Below, in pieces: positions 36,709 through 44,527 of a stretch of DNA of 50,177 nt. The notes below the pieces were generated by a model. That model had not been told where the DNA came from. It saw only the letters and a program-made list of their open reading frames with translations, and searched no databases. This DNA is from Oceanisphaera marina (GTDB lineage Bacteria > Pseudomonadota > Gammaproteobacteria > Enterobacterales > Aeromonadaceae), in contig NZ_BMKE01000023.1 in assembly GCF_014643915.1 (NCBI RefSeq), positions 1 to 50,177 of the forward strand, read 5' to 3'. Numbering within the stretch: the first letter of the stretch is position 1; every line of letters starts with the position of its first letter. The position numbers and the translations under genes are program-made.

Positions 36709-37197
36709 TCAGGATACCAAGAGCGACAAGCAATCTTCCAGTGCCGCCACTATGGTTTGCTGGCGCACCGCCAGACGATCGCCGGATAACTGCAATCGTC
36801 GAGTATGCATTTTATCTTCGGCGGCCAAATAACAGGCCAACCAGACAGTCCCCACGGGTTTCTCCGGGCTGCCACCGTCGGGGCCCGCCACACCGCTGAC
36901 CGCCACCCCCAGGCTATCGCCATTTTGCGCACAGGCCCCCTTTGCCATGGCCATCACCACCGCCTCGCTGACCGCGCCGTCCCGGTCAATCACACCGGCA
37001 TCCACGCCCAGCATCTCGCTTTTGGCGGCGTTGGAATAGGTCACAAAGCCCCGTTCAAACCAGGCCGAGCTGCCCGCAATGTCGGTAATGGCGCAGGCAA
37101 TACCGCCACCGGTACAGGACTCGGCGGTGGTTACCGTCAACCCCCGACTCATCAAGGCATTTCCCAATTGCCGTGCCAATGGTTGTGTCTGTTCCAC
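36709..37197 (-). CDS. pncC: Nicotinamide-nucleotide amidase PncC (CinA C-terminal family)
   Basis: This 162-residue amidase recycles NMN to NaMN in pyridine nucleotide salvage. The family core is TVTTAESCTGGGIACAITDIAGSS (catalytic Ser region), then FVTYSNAAKSEMLGV and VAVSGVAGPDGGSPEKPVGTVW. The length equals E. coli PncC (YgaD, 165), without the N-terminal CinA domain. It is upstream of recA on the same strand, the usual neighbour. Confidence 0.95.
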   Translation of the reverse strand: MEQTQPLARQLGNALMSRGLTVTTAESCTGGGIACAITDIAGSSAWFERGFVTYSNAAKSEMLGVDAGVIDRDGAVSEAVVMAMAKGACAQNGDSLGVAVSGVAGPDGGSPEKPVGTVWLACYLAAEDKMHTRRLQLSGDRLAVRQQTIVAALEDCLSLLVS

Positions 37198-37249
37198 TTC
37201 AGACTCCTCTGCTTATGGATCCTCGCTATCAAGCGCGGATATTAACGCG

Positions 37250-37987
37250 CTATGCGGCTGCCAGGCCACCCGTTATGCCCTGCCACAATACCACCAGGGC
37301 CGAAATGGCAGAAATAAATAGAATGGCGGGCCGGGCGCTGTCTTTTTGAAATACCCGCTCCAGGCGACGCGACAGCCAGAAACCCACTATCACTCCGGGG
37401 ATCATCTTCAGGATCAGCACACCATCCAGCAGCTCAGAGCCGCCATTCAACCACAACATGCTGATCGACAAGGGGGTGCCAATCAAAAAGAAAGCCGCGA
37501 TTTCATTACGTGCCGTCAATCGGGACTCATGCTGATATAACAAGGCGATAGGCGGCCCCCCAACAGAGGTAGCTGTGCCCAGAATACCCGACAGAAAACC
37601 GGCCACCGTCAGGCTGTAACCATTGAGTGCCACCGAATAACGACGCACACTTAGCCACACCGCCAGTAACAGGGCGCCACCAAAAAACAAGCTCAGCTGC
37701 CAGGGCGCTATGCTCACCAGCAACAAGGCGCCACACCAGGATCCCGGTAGCCGCGCCACTATGGCGGGCAGCACACGGCGCCAGTTAAGGGTATGACGTT
37801 GTTTGAGCACCACCACTACCGACAGCATCCACCCCAGTACCAGCACGGGGCCCGGCATATAGGCGGGATCAATCAGATACAGCAAGGGTGCGGCCAGCAG
37901 ACCAAAGCCGATGCCCACCCAGGCCTGCACCACTATGCTGCAGGTAACAATCAGCAGCGCCAGCAAATCGATCGGGGTATACAGCAT
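37250..37987 (-). CDS. TauE/SafE-family sulfite/anion permease
   Basis: This 245-residue inner-membrane protein has about eight hydrophobic segments and the family hallmarks near the half-point and second repeat (GFLSGILGTATSVGGPPIALLYQ). Members export or import sulfite, sulfoacetate and similar organosulfur or organic anions; the substrate here is not evident. It sits between pncC and the amine-type gene region and has no obvious partner. It could serve the adjacent regulon, but it lies beyond a terminator from it and shows no shared operator. Confidence 0.85.
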   Translation of the reverse strand: MLYTPIDLLALLIVTCSIVVQAWVGIGFGLLAAPLLYLIDPAYMPGPVLVLGWMLSVVVVLKQRHTLNWRRVLPAIVARLPGSWCGALLLVSIAPWQLSLFFGGALLLAVWLSVRRYSVALNGYSLTVAGFLSGILGTATSVGGPPIALLYQHESRLTARNEIAAFFLIGTPLSISMLWLNGGSELLDGVLILKMIPGVIVGFWLSRRLERVFQKDSARPAILFISAISALVVLWQGITGGLAAA

Positions 37988-38090
37988 GCCGTTATCCTGC
38001 GTAAAAAGCGGCTATTCTAGCACGTACTAACGGCACCAAACCGAAGACATGACTCACCGCCCGAAAGACGGTCAAAGGAGACGCCGAAAT

Positions 38091-38140
38091 TTGTATATTG
38101 CACGAATATAGTCGCGCGCTTTAGCCGCGAAATCCTGCTT
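38091..38140 (+). repeat. Palindromic intergenic repeat, type 1, truncated (copy F)
   Basis: TTGTATATTGCACGAATATAG is followed by TCGCG-C-GC-TTTA-GCCGCGA and AATCCTGC, then the unit stops; the right arm GCAGGAT of the second hairpin is missing. Confidence 0.65.
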
Positions 38141-38145
38141 CAAAT

Positions 38146-38177
38146 AAAAAGGCACCCATCAACAAAGAAAGGTGCCT
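38146..38177 (-). terminator. Terminator after the DUF3726-like gene
   Basis: AGGCACC (38171-38177 on the minus strand) pairs with GGTGCCT across a 13-base loop, followed on that strand by TTTTATTTG. It closes the two-gene unit at 38204-40674. Confidence 0.75.
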
Positions 38178-38203
38178 GTCTTAAATATGAGTGCCTGGTG
38201 TTG

Positions 38204-38953
38204 CTATCTGCTTCCTGCCCCGCTGCGAGAGCGCTCGCTGTTTTCCACCAGAATACCGGCCCCCAGGCGATTGATGTCGCTCCAGAGTGCATCATCAATC
38301 TCGATGCCATTATCGATAATGTATTCCTTGTTGTCGGCCAGATCCTCCGGGCTCATGTAGCGCGCATTGCGGTTACCCTTGGAGTTCTGCAGCGACCCGG
38401 CCAGGTCTACCCGCGAGCTGCAGACGATAGTCAGCGCCTGGGGCTCATCAGGATTGGTCACCAGTGTGGTGGCCGCCTCGCTGAAACTGGGATAACGCTC
38501 CCCCGCCTTGATGGCCGCCGCATACTCTTTCACGGTGTTACTGCCATTTTGCCAATAGGCGGTGACGCTGATGCCCCGCCGCCCGCAGTCGGTCAGCGCC
38601 TTGAGCGCAAACATGCGGTTATGGCAGTTATGCACGGTAATGGTGGCGATACCGCTTTCCAGCGCCTTGGCATGGGCCAGATCAACCGACGAGGCGATGC
38701 AGTTCAGTGCGCTGCGGCCGTTACTGTCGATAATGGCCGAGGTGCTGTCTTCATACACCACTGTGCTCAGCGGTTTTTCCTTATCCAGATTGATATAAGG
38801 CAGCGCCCGCTTCAGCTCTTCGAGCCCGTTAAGGCCATGCTTTTCCAGCCATAACACCATGTTGGCCGCATCTTCGTAGTTACCAACGAAGTAACCGGAG
38901 GCTTCAAAACAACGGCGCAACGCCGCTTTCAGTTCATTCATCGACACTTGCAT
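38204..38953 (-). CDS. DUF3726-like protein of unknown function
   Basis: This 249-residue soluble protein begins MQVSMNELKAALRRCFEASG, then YFVGNYEDAANMVLWLEKHGLNG. The pattern V-S-x-N-E followed by a helical A-A-R-x-x-G-Y-x-x-G-x-A-E-x-A-A-x-x-x-x-W-L stretch is what I recall for DUF3726, whose function is not known. The rest has several Asp, Asn and Cys residues (HNCHNRMFALKALTDCGRRG) but no motif I can name. Its ATG overlaps the stop of the 573-residue gene upstream (ATGA), so the two are made together. It probably shares control with the amine-type genes at 42-46 kb through the operator at 40866. Confidence 0.7.
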   Translation of the reverse strand: MQVSMNELKAALRRCFEASGYFVGNYEDAANMVLWLEKHGLNGLEELKRALPYINLDKEKPLSTVVYEDSTSAIIDSNGRSALNCIASSVDLAHAKALESGIATITVHNCHNRMFALKALTDCGRRGISVTAYWQNGSNTVKEYAAAIKAGERYPSFSEAATTLVTNPDEPQALTIVCSSRVDLAGSLQNSKGNRNARYMSPEDLADNKEYIIDNGIEIDDALWSDINRLGAGILVENSERSRSGAGSR

Positions 38954-40674
38954 CAGTCATGTCCTCCTGATGTGGGGGCCAGCGGCATAAACCAGTCGTC
39001 GTTGTAGATATTGCCGATATCTTCCAGCAAGGGGGCGCCCTGATACATGGTATTGCGCACCCACAGCCTGGAGCGTGGATCGAACTTGCTGACGCCAAAA
39101 AACGACAACTTGCAACGCAGCAGGTGCATGGGCAGTACGTCTTTGGCCAGCAGATTGGCCTGTATATCACCGTACACACAGCGGTCCATGCTTTGAATGC
39201 GCCGCACTATGCCGCGCAGCTTGGGTCTGGCCACCATAAAGCGGGCCGTGGTGTGCTCGGGATTGTCTTTAATGTACTCGCATAATATCTGGTAGCATTT
39301 ATATACCGCGTAGCCCACACCCAGTGGCATTTGCTTGTCTCGTCCCTGATCCAGCGCACACTGGCCCAGCCTGGGCTCCATTTTGTCTTCCGAGCGATAC
39401 CAGAAGATGTCTCGTGAACCGACGGCATTAAAGTCTATTTTCAGTGCCCAGTCGTAACGACGTTCAATCACTTCCTTGAGCGTTTGCAACGGCATCAGCG
39501 GGTCCAGGTCGAGAAACTCTTCCACACAGTAATAGTCATCCAGGCCATCTACCAGCTGCGGATACAGCTCCAGCAGTATCGACACCAGCAGCTCTTGCCC
39601 CTGCAGCGAACAGTGCTGCTCGCTCCAGGTCAGCAAGTTGTTCCAGTCATGCAACGAGGCACCGGCTTGTTCGCGCAACGCCGAAATGTCTTCAATTACC
39701 CGTATATTATTATCGGATTGCCAGGGGTCTTCGGTGAGAGTTTCAGCCATATGCTGGCTGCTACGCGCCAATAGCATATCCAGCTGCTGGCGTATTCTGT
39801 CGTCGATAAAGCCCAGGCTGCGCACCAGGGCCAGTGCCAGCTCGCGTAATTCTATCCAGCGGTTGATCAGCATGGGGTGGTTAATCAGATAGGGTGCCAT
39901 GCCCAGCCCCGTGGAGTTACCAATGCCGAAGTAGCGTTTGATGTCGGGCTGCATGGGGTTATATTGCTGCGGGTTACGCTGCCTGGCAATGTGCTCCACC
40001 TGCAGCAAGCTGAAGTTTCTCAGCATAAAGCAGGCAAACATTTCCGCGGCAAAGGGGCGGGCAAAGTCGGGATAGCGACTGCTGACTTTATCCCAGTCGG
40101 CCATGCCCAGCTTGCCGCTGCCGTAGACGGCGGTGGTGCGATACAGATAACCGACCTTGGCGATCTGGGCCACATCGGGCTGCTCGCCTTTGGCCAGCTG
40201 CTCCACCACATAATCGAAGTTGCGCGCGCTGCGATTGGCACGAGACAGCACGAATACCCGTGAGTCTACCCGACCCGCTTCCTGCAGTGGCACATTCTGG
40301 CGTAAAAATGCCAGGTATTCGTCTTCGACGTGTCCTTCTACCAGCGCCATGGTGAGATCCCACTTGCTGGCAATAACGCGGTCGTTACGCTCCTCGGGGC
40401 TCAGGTAATCGGAAAAAATAACGAAACTGAACAGCCCCTGCGCGGTATTGATTTCATAAATCACGGTGCCATAGCCGTCGGCACACAAATTCAGGCGCGC
40501 GGTATGTATTTGCCAGCGTTCCAGCATGATGCGGCGCACCAGTATGCGCATAAAACTCAGCCGACTCTGATGCATGGCGCCCAAGCGCTCCAGGCTCATC
40601 ACCTGGTTAACGGGTCGCAGTGGCAATGCATTTGGCCCCCGCAGCGAGGCTTTAATCGCAGCTAACCTCATCAT
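38953..40674 (-). CDS. Unrecognised 573-residue protein, partner of the DUF3726-like protein
   Basis: I do not recognise this protein. It is soluble, with no signal peptide or long hydrophobic segment, and rich in Arg, Leu, Asp and aromatic residues. Landmarks are PLRPVNQVMSLERLGAMHQSR near the N-terminus, LFSFVIFSDYLSPEERNDRV (about 95-115), KVGYLYRTTAVYGSGKLGMAD (about 190-210), YFGIGNSTGLGMAPYLINHP (about 262-281) and FDPRSRLWVRNTMYQGAP near the end. The glycine-rich G-I-G-N-S-T-G-L-G-M-A-P could be a ligand or cofactor loop, but this is a guess. It is translationally coupled to the DUF3726-like gene, and a GATAA-N7-TTATC palindrome lies about 190 bases upstream. It shows the codon use of its neighbours and no sign of decay. 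Confidence 0.85.
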   Translation of the reverse strand: MMRLAAIKASLRGPNALPLRPVNQVMSLERLGAMHQSRLSFMRILVRRIMLERWQIHTARLNLCADGYGTVIYEINTAQGLFSFVIFSDYLSPEERNDRVIASKWDLTMALVEGHVEDEYLAFLRQNVPLQEAGRVDSRVFVLSRANRSARNFDYVVEQLAKGEQPDVAQIAKVGYLYRTTAVYGSGKLGMADWDKVSSRYPDFARPFAAEMFACFMLRNFSLLQVEHIARQRNPQQYNPMQPDIKRYFGIGNSTGLGMAPYLINHPMLINRWIELRELALALVRSLGFIDDRIRQQLDMLLARSSQHMAETLTEDPWQSDNNIRVIEDISALREQAGASLHDWNNLLTWSEQHCSLQGQELLVSILLELYPQLVDGLDDYYCVEEFLDLDPLMPLQTLKEVIERRYDWALKIDFNAVGSRDIFWYRSEDKMEPRLGQCALDQGRDKQMPLGVGYAVYKCYQILCEYIKDNPEHTTARFMVARPKLRGIVRRIQSMDRCVYGDIQANLLAKDVLPMHLLRCKLSFFGVSKFDPRSRLWVRNTMYQGAPLLEDIGNIYNDDWFMPLAPTSGGHD

Positions 40675-40865
40675 GTTTCTACCCTCGATTAATGCTAGAT
40701 GTCCTTATTGCGCTATTGTTCGAACCATAGCCCGACATAACACAGGGTCAGAAAGAGCAAATAATGCCCGGTGACTCTCCGGGTGAATGACTCCGCTTTC
40801 TGCCTCATGCGCTGCATCATGGTGTAAACCAACAAACCCAGACAAGTTAAATGGTTATATCGATT

Positions 40866-40882
40866 GATAAGAAAAGTTTATC
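40866..40882. promoter_or_regulatory. Putative LysR-type operator upstream of the 573-residue gene
   Basis: GATAAGAAAAGTTTATC is a palindrome of the form GATAA-N7-TTATC, with the T-N11-A spacing typical of LysR-type operators. The same architecture occurs at 41915-41931 next to the LysR gene. This is the main evidence that the 573-residue gene belongs to that regulon. Confidence 0.5.
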
Positions 40883-40919
40883 AGATTGCTAACAGGTCGC
40901 ATCGATACTGATGTCCATG

Positions 40920-40953
40920 TAAATAACTGACTTCAAGGTTAGGAAGTTATTTA
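40920..40953. repeat. 9-bp inverted repeat in the LysR/orphan-gene gap
   Basis: TAAATAACT (40920-40928) and AGTTATTTA (40945-40953) are perfect inverted repeats across 16 bases. They lie 38 bases from the GATAA palindrome in the 349-base gap (40675-41023), which contains no gene. It could be a second binding site or a weak hairpin. Confidence 0.45.
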
Positions 40954-40990
40954 ACAAAGTGGGAGGTGGCGCAGGTTAACAAGCAATAAT

Positions 40991-41015
40991 GCCTGCCGAT
41001 GGGGAGTCGGCAGGC
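40991..41015 (-). terminator. Terminator-like hairpin after the LysR gene
   Basis: GCCTGCCGA-CTCCCCA-TCGGCAGGC on the minus strand is a perfect 9-bp stem, about nine bases after the LysR stop, followed by ATTATTGCTT. The T-tract is weak. Confidence 0.65.
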
Positions 41016-41023
41016 GATGGGAC

Positions 41024-41914
41024 TTACTGAGGTGGATTGGCCAGAATAAAATCCACCAGCGCCTGGGCCGGCGGGGTCAGGGATTTGTTGTTCAGTCGAA
41101 TGATACCGATACGTCGGGTGATCACCGGGGTGTGCAGGGGAATAAAGGTAAGAGTTGAATTGCCTTTTGGAAAAGCATACCAGGGCAGCGTGGTCACACC
41201 AAAGCCCGCCTCCAGCATGGCCACCAATGAAATCATGTTGGAGACATAGTATTGCGAGTGAGCCAACAGTGACTCAGCTTCACTCCCCTCCAGTAAACGA
41301 GAAGTACCATTACTGATCAGTCGATATTGCTGCAACGCCTGCCAATGCAGTTCGCTGTAGCTGGCCAGAGGATGATCATGGGGGCACACCACGCCTAATG
41401 TATCTTCCCATACCGGCGTAAAGTGCTTTTCGCTCTCTCCTTGCTCATCAAACAGGCTGGCGATGCCAAAATCCACCTGCTGATTTTCTACCATTTTCAG
41501 TACCGCCCCCGAGTTATCATCAAACACACTCACGTGCAGCTTGCGATCCCCGATAAAGTTCAGCAGCAGCTCGGGTAGAAAACGGCTGGCAATGGACGGC
41601 ACCGACGCGATTCGCAAATGTCCGGTCTTGTGTTCGGCCAGCAAGGTCATGTCTTCGGCGATGCGATCATGATGGGCGAGCAATTCTTTCGCCTTGGGCA
41701 AAAAGTGTTTGCCAAAGGGGGTGAGCTCGGTTTTGGCGGTACGGCTGTTACGCTTCTCGAACAGCGCCTCACCGAGTTTGTTTTCCAGATCACGAATCGA
41801 CAGCGAAATGGCAGGCTGGGTGCGATGCGCCTTTTCGGCAGCCAGGTGAAAGCCTTTAAGTTCGGCAACCCACACGAAGTGGCGCAGTTGAGCGACTTTG
41901 AATTCCGGCAACAT
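41024..41914 (-). CDS. LysR-family regulator of the divergent amine-type operon
   Basis: This 296-residue LysR-type regulator has an N-terminal winged helix-turn-helix (LKGFHLAAEKAHRTQPAISLSIRDLENKLG, about 19-48) and a periplasmic-binding-protein-like effector domain (about 92-296) that should sense a small-molecule substrate. There is no OxyR-type Cys pair. It is divergent from the aldehyde dehydrogenase across 94 bases. A palindrome GATAA-N7-TTATC begins one base before its start codon, which suggests self-repression together with activation of the enzymes. The same palindrome architecture upstream of the 573-residue gene extends its likely reach to both sides. Confidence 0.92.
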   Translation of the reverse strand: MLPEFKVAQLRHFVWVAELKGFHLAAEKAHRTQPAISLSIRDLENKLGEALFEKRNSRTAKTELTPFGKHFLPKAKELLAHHDRIAEDMTLLAEHKTGHLRIASVPSIASRFLPELLLNFIGDRKLHVSVFDDNSGAVLKMVENQQVDFGIASLFDEQGESEKHFTPVWEDTLGVVCPHDHPLASYSELHWQALQQYRLISNGTSRLLEGSEAESLLAHSQYYVSNMISLVAMLEAGFGVTTLPWYAFPKGNSTLTFIPLHTPVITRRIGIIRLNNKSLTPPAQALVDFILANPPQ

Positions 41915-41931
41915 GATAAGACTTCCTTATC
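41915..41931. promoter_or_regulatory. Putative LysR operator at the LysR/aldehyde dehydrogenase junction
   Basis: GATAAGACTTCCTTATC is GATAA-N7-TTATC; its outer six bases also pair (GATAAG/CTTATC). It abuts the LysR start codon and covers its ribosome site. The remaining gap is very AT-rich (ATTAATTAATTTTTATTATT) and could hold the divergent promoters; AAAGGAGAACACTC precedes the dehydrogenase ATG. Confidence 0.55.
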
Positions 41932-42008
41932 AGACGATATCATTAATTAATTTTTATTATTAAAACACAGCTCCTATGATGACTCCAATCAAGTAAAGGA
42001 GAACACTC

Positions 42009-43451
42009 ATGTCTGATTCAGTATTTCGTAATTACATTGCCGGTGAATGGGTTGAAGGTTCAAGCTCGATTGCCAACGTCAGCCCTTCCGATCTCAGCGA
42101 TGTGATAGGTCACTATGCCCAGGCTGATGCCGCCCAGACCAAAGCCGCCATTGCCGCCGCCGTCAGCGGCCAGCTGGAATGGCAGAAAAGCGGCCTGGAG
42201 CAGCGTTACGCCGTACTGATGGCGGTTGGTGACGAGCTGATTGCCCGCAAAGACGAACTGGGTCGGATCCTCGCTCGTGAAGAAGGCAAGACCCTGGCCG
42301 AAGGCGCCGGTGAAGTCTACCGCTCCGGCCAGTTCTTCCACTACTATGCCGCCGAAGTACTGCGCCAGATGGGCGAAACCGCCGACTCGGTACGCGCCGG
42401 CGTCGAAATCGAAACCCGCCGCGAGCCGGTGGGTGTAGTCGGTATCATCACCCCCTGGAACTTCCCGACAGCCACCGGCGCCTGGAAAATCGCCCCGGCG
42501 CTGGCCTTCGGCAACGCCGTGGTGTGGAAGCCGGCCAATCAGGTGCCTGCTTCTGCCTGGGCGCTAACCGAGATCATTTCGCGCCAGAACCTGCCCGCCG
42601 GTACTTTCAACCTGGTGATGGGCCCGGGTGCCGAGGTGGGTGATGTGCTGATTAACTCTCGCGATATCAATGCCCTGACCTTTACCGGCTCGCTGGAAAC
42701 CGGTCGTAAGGTGGCCATGGCCACTGCCGGCAACCTGGTGAAATGCCAGCTGGAAATGGGCAGCAAGAACGCTCTGGTGGTGCTGGATGATGCGGATCTG
42801 GACAACGCGGTTGAATGTGCCGTGGGCGGCGCCTACGGCGGCACCGGACAGAAGTGTACCGCCTCTTCCCGCTTGATCGTAACCGAAGGTATTCACGATC
42901 GTTTTGTTGAAGCCGTGATTGAGCGCATGAAAAAGCTGGTGGTCGGTAATCCGCTGAAGGAAGGCGTGCACATCGGGGCCGTGGCCGATGCCCGCCAGAT
43001 GGAGTCCAACCTCAAGTATCTGGAACTGGCCAAGAGCGAAGGCGGCAAGCTGGTCTACGGCGGCGAAGTGATCACCGAAGACACCGAAGGCTATTACATG
43101 CAGCCGGCGCTGTTTACCGGCACCACCAACGACATGACCATCAACCGGGAAGAAGCCTTCGCGCCCATCGCCTGCGTCATCAAGGTGAAGGACTACGCCG
43201 AAGCACTGGCGACCCTGAACGACACCAACTTCGGCCTGACCGGCGGCATCTGCACCGAGTCGCTGAAATACGCCACCGACTTCAAACGCAACGCCAAAAC
43301 CGGCTGTGTCATGGTGAACCTGCCGACCGCCGGCACCGATTACCACGTGCCGTTTGGTGGCCGTAAAGACTCCAGCTTCGGCCCTCGTGAACAGGGCACC
43401 TACGCCAAAGAGTTTTACACCGTCGTGAAAACCACCTACATCCGCGCCTAA
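42009..43451 (+). CDS. NAD(P)-dependent aldehyde dehydrogenase
   Basis: This 480-residue aldehyde dehydrogenase oxidises an aldehyde intermediate to an acid. Motifs are ITPWNFPTATGAWKIAPALA with the catalytic Asn (about residue 152), the nucleotide-binding FTGSLETGRKV, the catalytic Glu in QLEMGSKNALVVLDD, and the nucleophilic Cys in GGTGQKCTASSRL. The overall pattern (TAGTDYHVPFGGRKDSSFGPREQG at the end) is like alpha-ketoglutaric semialdehyde dehydrogenases, but substrate cannot be fixed from sequence alone. It is the first gene of a run with the M19-like protein (13 bases on), a BCCT transporter and RidA. The codon use is more GC-biased than its neighbours, perhaps reflecting high expression. 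Confidence 0.92.
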   Translation: MSDSVFRNYIAGEWVEGSSSIANVSPSDLSDVIGHYAQADAAQTKAAIAAAVSGQLEWQKSGLEQRYAVLMAVGDELIARKDELGRILAREEGKTLAEGAGEVYRSGQFFHYYAAEVLRQMGETADSVRAGVEIETRREPVGVVGIITPWNFPTATGAWKIAPALAFGNAVVWKPANQVPASAWALTEIISRQNLPAGTFNLVMGPGAEVGDVLINSRDINALTFTGSLETGRKVAMATAGNLVKCQLEMGSKNALVVLDDADLDNAVECAVGGAYGGTGQKCTASSRLIVTEGIHDRFVEAVIERMKKLVVGNPLKEGVHIGAVADARQMESNLKYLELAKSEGGKLVYGGEVITEDTEGYYMQPALFTGTTNDMTINREEAFAPIACVIKVKDYAEALATLNDTNFGLTGGICTESLKYATDFKRNAKTGCVMVNLPTAGTDYHVPFGGRKDSSFGPREQGTYAKEFYTVVKTTYIRA

Positions 43452-43464
43452 CGGAGACAGGATC

Positions 43465-44475
43465 ATGAGCCAAGCATTGCACAACGAGATGGTCGTGATC
43501 GACGGGCTTCAGTATTCCAACTGGAACCGGGAGATTTTCGAGCAACTGCACCAAGGGGGCGTCACCATGGTGCACGCCACCATCGTCTACCATGAACAGA
43601 TCCGCGAAACCCTGATGCGTATCAGCGAATGGAATCGTCAGTTCGAGCTGCATGGTGATCTCATCATGCCGGTACGCAGCAGCGATGATATTCGCCGCGC
43701 CAAGGCCGAAGGCAAAGTGGGCATCATGTTTGGAGCGCAAAACTGCTCCCCCATCGAAGACGACATCGGCATGGTCGAGGTGATGCGCAATCTGAACCTG
43801 ATGATCATGCAGCTGACCTACAACAACCAAAGCCTGCTGGCCTGCGGTTGCTACGAGGCAGTCGACAGCGGCGTCACCCGCTTTGGCCGCCAGGTGATCA
43901 AGGAAATGAACCGGGTGGGCATGGTAGTGGACATGAGCCACAGCGCCGAGCGCAGCACCCTGGAGGCCATCGATATTTCCGAGCGCCCCATTGTGATCTC
44001 GCACGCCAACCCGCTGAGCTTTCACGAGGCCAAGCGCAACAAGTCGGATACCGTGCTCAAGGCACTGGCCGAATCCGGTGGCTTGCTGGGCTTTAGCGCC
44101 TATCCCTTCCACCTTAAAAACGGCCCCGACTGCACCCTGGAAGACTACTGCGACATGATTGCCCGCACCGCGGATCTGATGGGCGTGGACAGGCTGGGCA
44201 TAGGCACCGACTTGTGCCAGAACCAGCCGCTGTCGGTGCTGGAGTGGATGCGCAATGGTCGCTGGTCCAAATCCATGGATTACGGCGAAGGCTCCAAGTC
44301 CAATGCCGACTGGCCGCGCCCGCTGTCCTGGTTTCGCGACAGCCGCGACTTTCCCAACCTCACCCAGGGCCTGCTGGCTCGGGGCTTCAGCCAGCAAGAG
44401 ACGGCAAAAATCATGGGCCAGAACTGGCTCAACTTCCTGGATAACGCCCTGCAGCCACACACTGCTGCTCAATAA
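43465..44475 (+). CDS. M19 (renal dipeptidase) family protein lacking most metal ligands
   Basis: This 336-residue TIM-barrel protein belongs to the M19 amidohydrolase family. In classical members an N-terminal H-x-D (in DGHND) and a bridging Glu (in x-E-G-G) hold two zinc ions. Here the first site reads VIDGLQYSNW and the second IMFGAQNCSP, so three ligands are gone. The later His residues (VVDMSHS, IVISHAN) and Asp (GIGTDL) are kept. It resembles the non-classical M19 paralogue that sits in the glycine-betaine/dimethylglycine catabolic cluster of Pseudomonas (PA5396), as I recall that sequence. It probably acts on, or senses, the operon's amine-type substrate rather than a dipeptide. The ATG follows ACGGAGACAGGATC. 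Confidence 0.85.
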   Translation: MSQALHNEMVVIDGLQYSNWNREIFEQLHQGGVTMVHATIVYHEQIRETLMRISEWNRQFELHGDLIMPVRSSDDIRRAKAEGKVGIMFGAQNCSPIEDDIGMVEVMRNLNLMIMQLTYNNQSLLACGCYEAVDSGVTRFGRQVIKEMNRVGMVVDMSHSAERSTLEAIDISERPIVISHANPLSFHEAKRNKSDTVLKALAESGGLLGFSAYPFHLKNGPDCTLEDYCDMIARTADLMGVDRLGIGTDLCQNQPLSVLEWMRNGRWSKSMDYGEGSKSNADWPRPLSWFRDSRDFPNLTQGLLARGFSQQETAKIMGQNWLNFLDNALQPHTAAQ

Positions 44476-44481
44476 GGATAA

Positions 44482-44501
44482 CGGGGAGCCCCCACTCCCC
44501 G
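44482..44501 (+). other. Intra-operon hairpin between the M19-like and BCCT genes
   Basis: CGGGGAG-CCCCCA-CTCCCCG is a perfect 7-bp stem without a T-run, directly after the M19-like stop codon. It may stabilise the upstream mRNA end or trim transporter expression rather than terminate. Confidence 0.5.
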
Positions 44502-44527
44502 CGTAGTGTTCAACGATGGAGACGAAC

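Noticed and set aside
42564-43484. A 306-codon open frame antisense to the aldehyde dehydrogenase
   Set aside because: Shadow of strong codon bias; no ribosome site, no recognisable motif.
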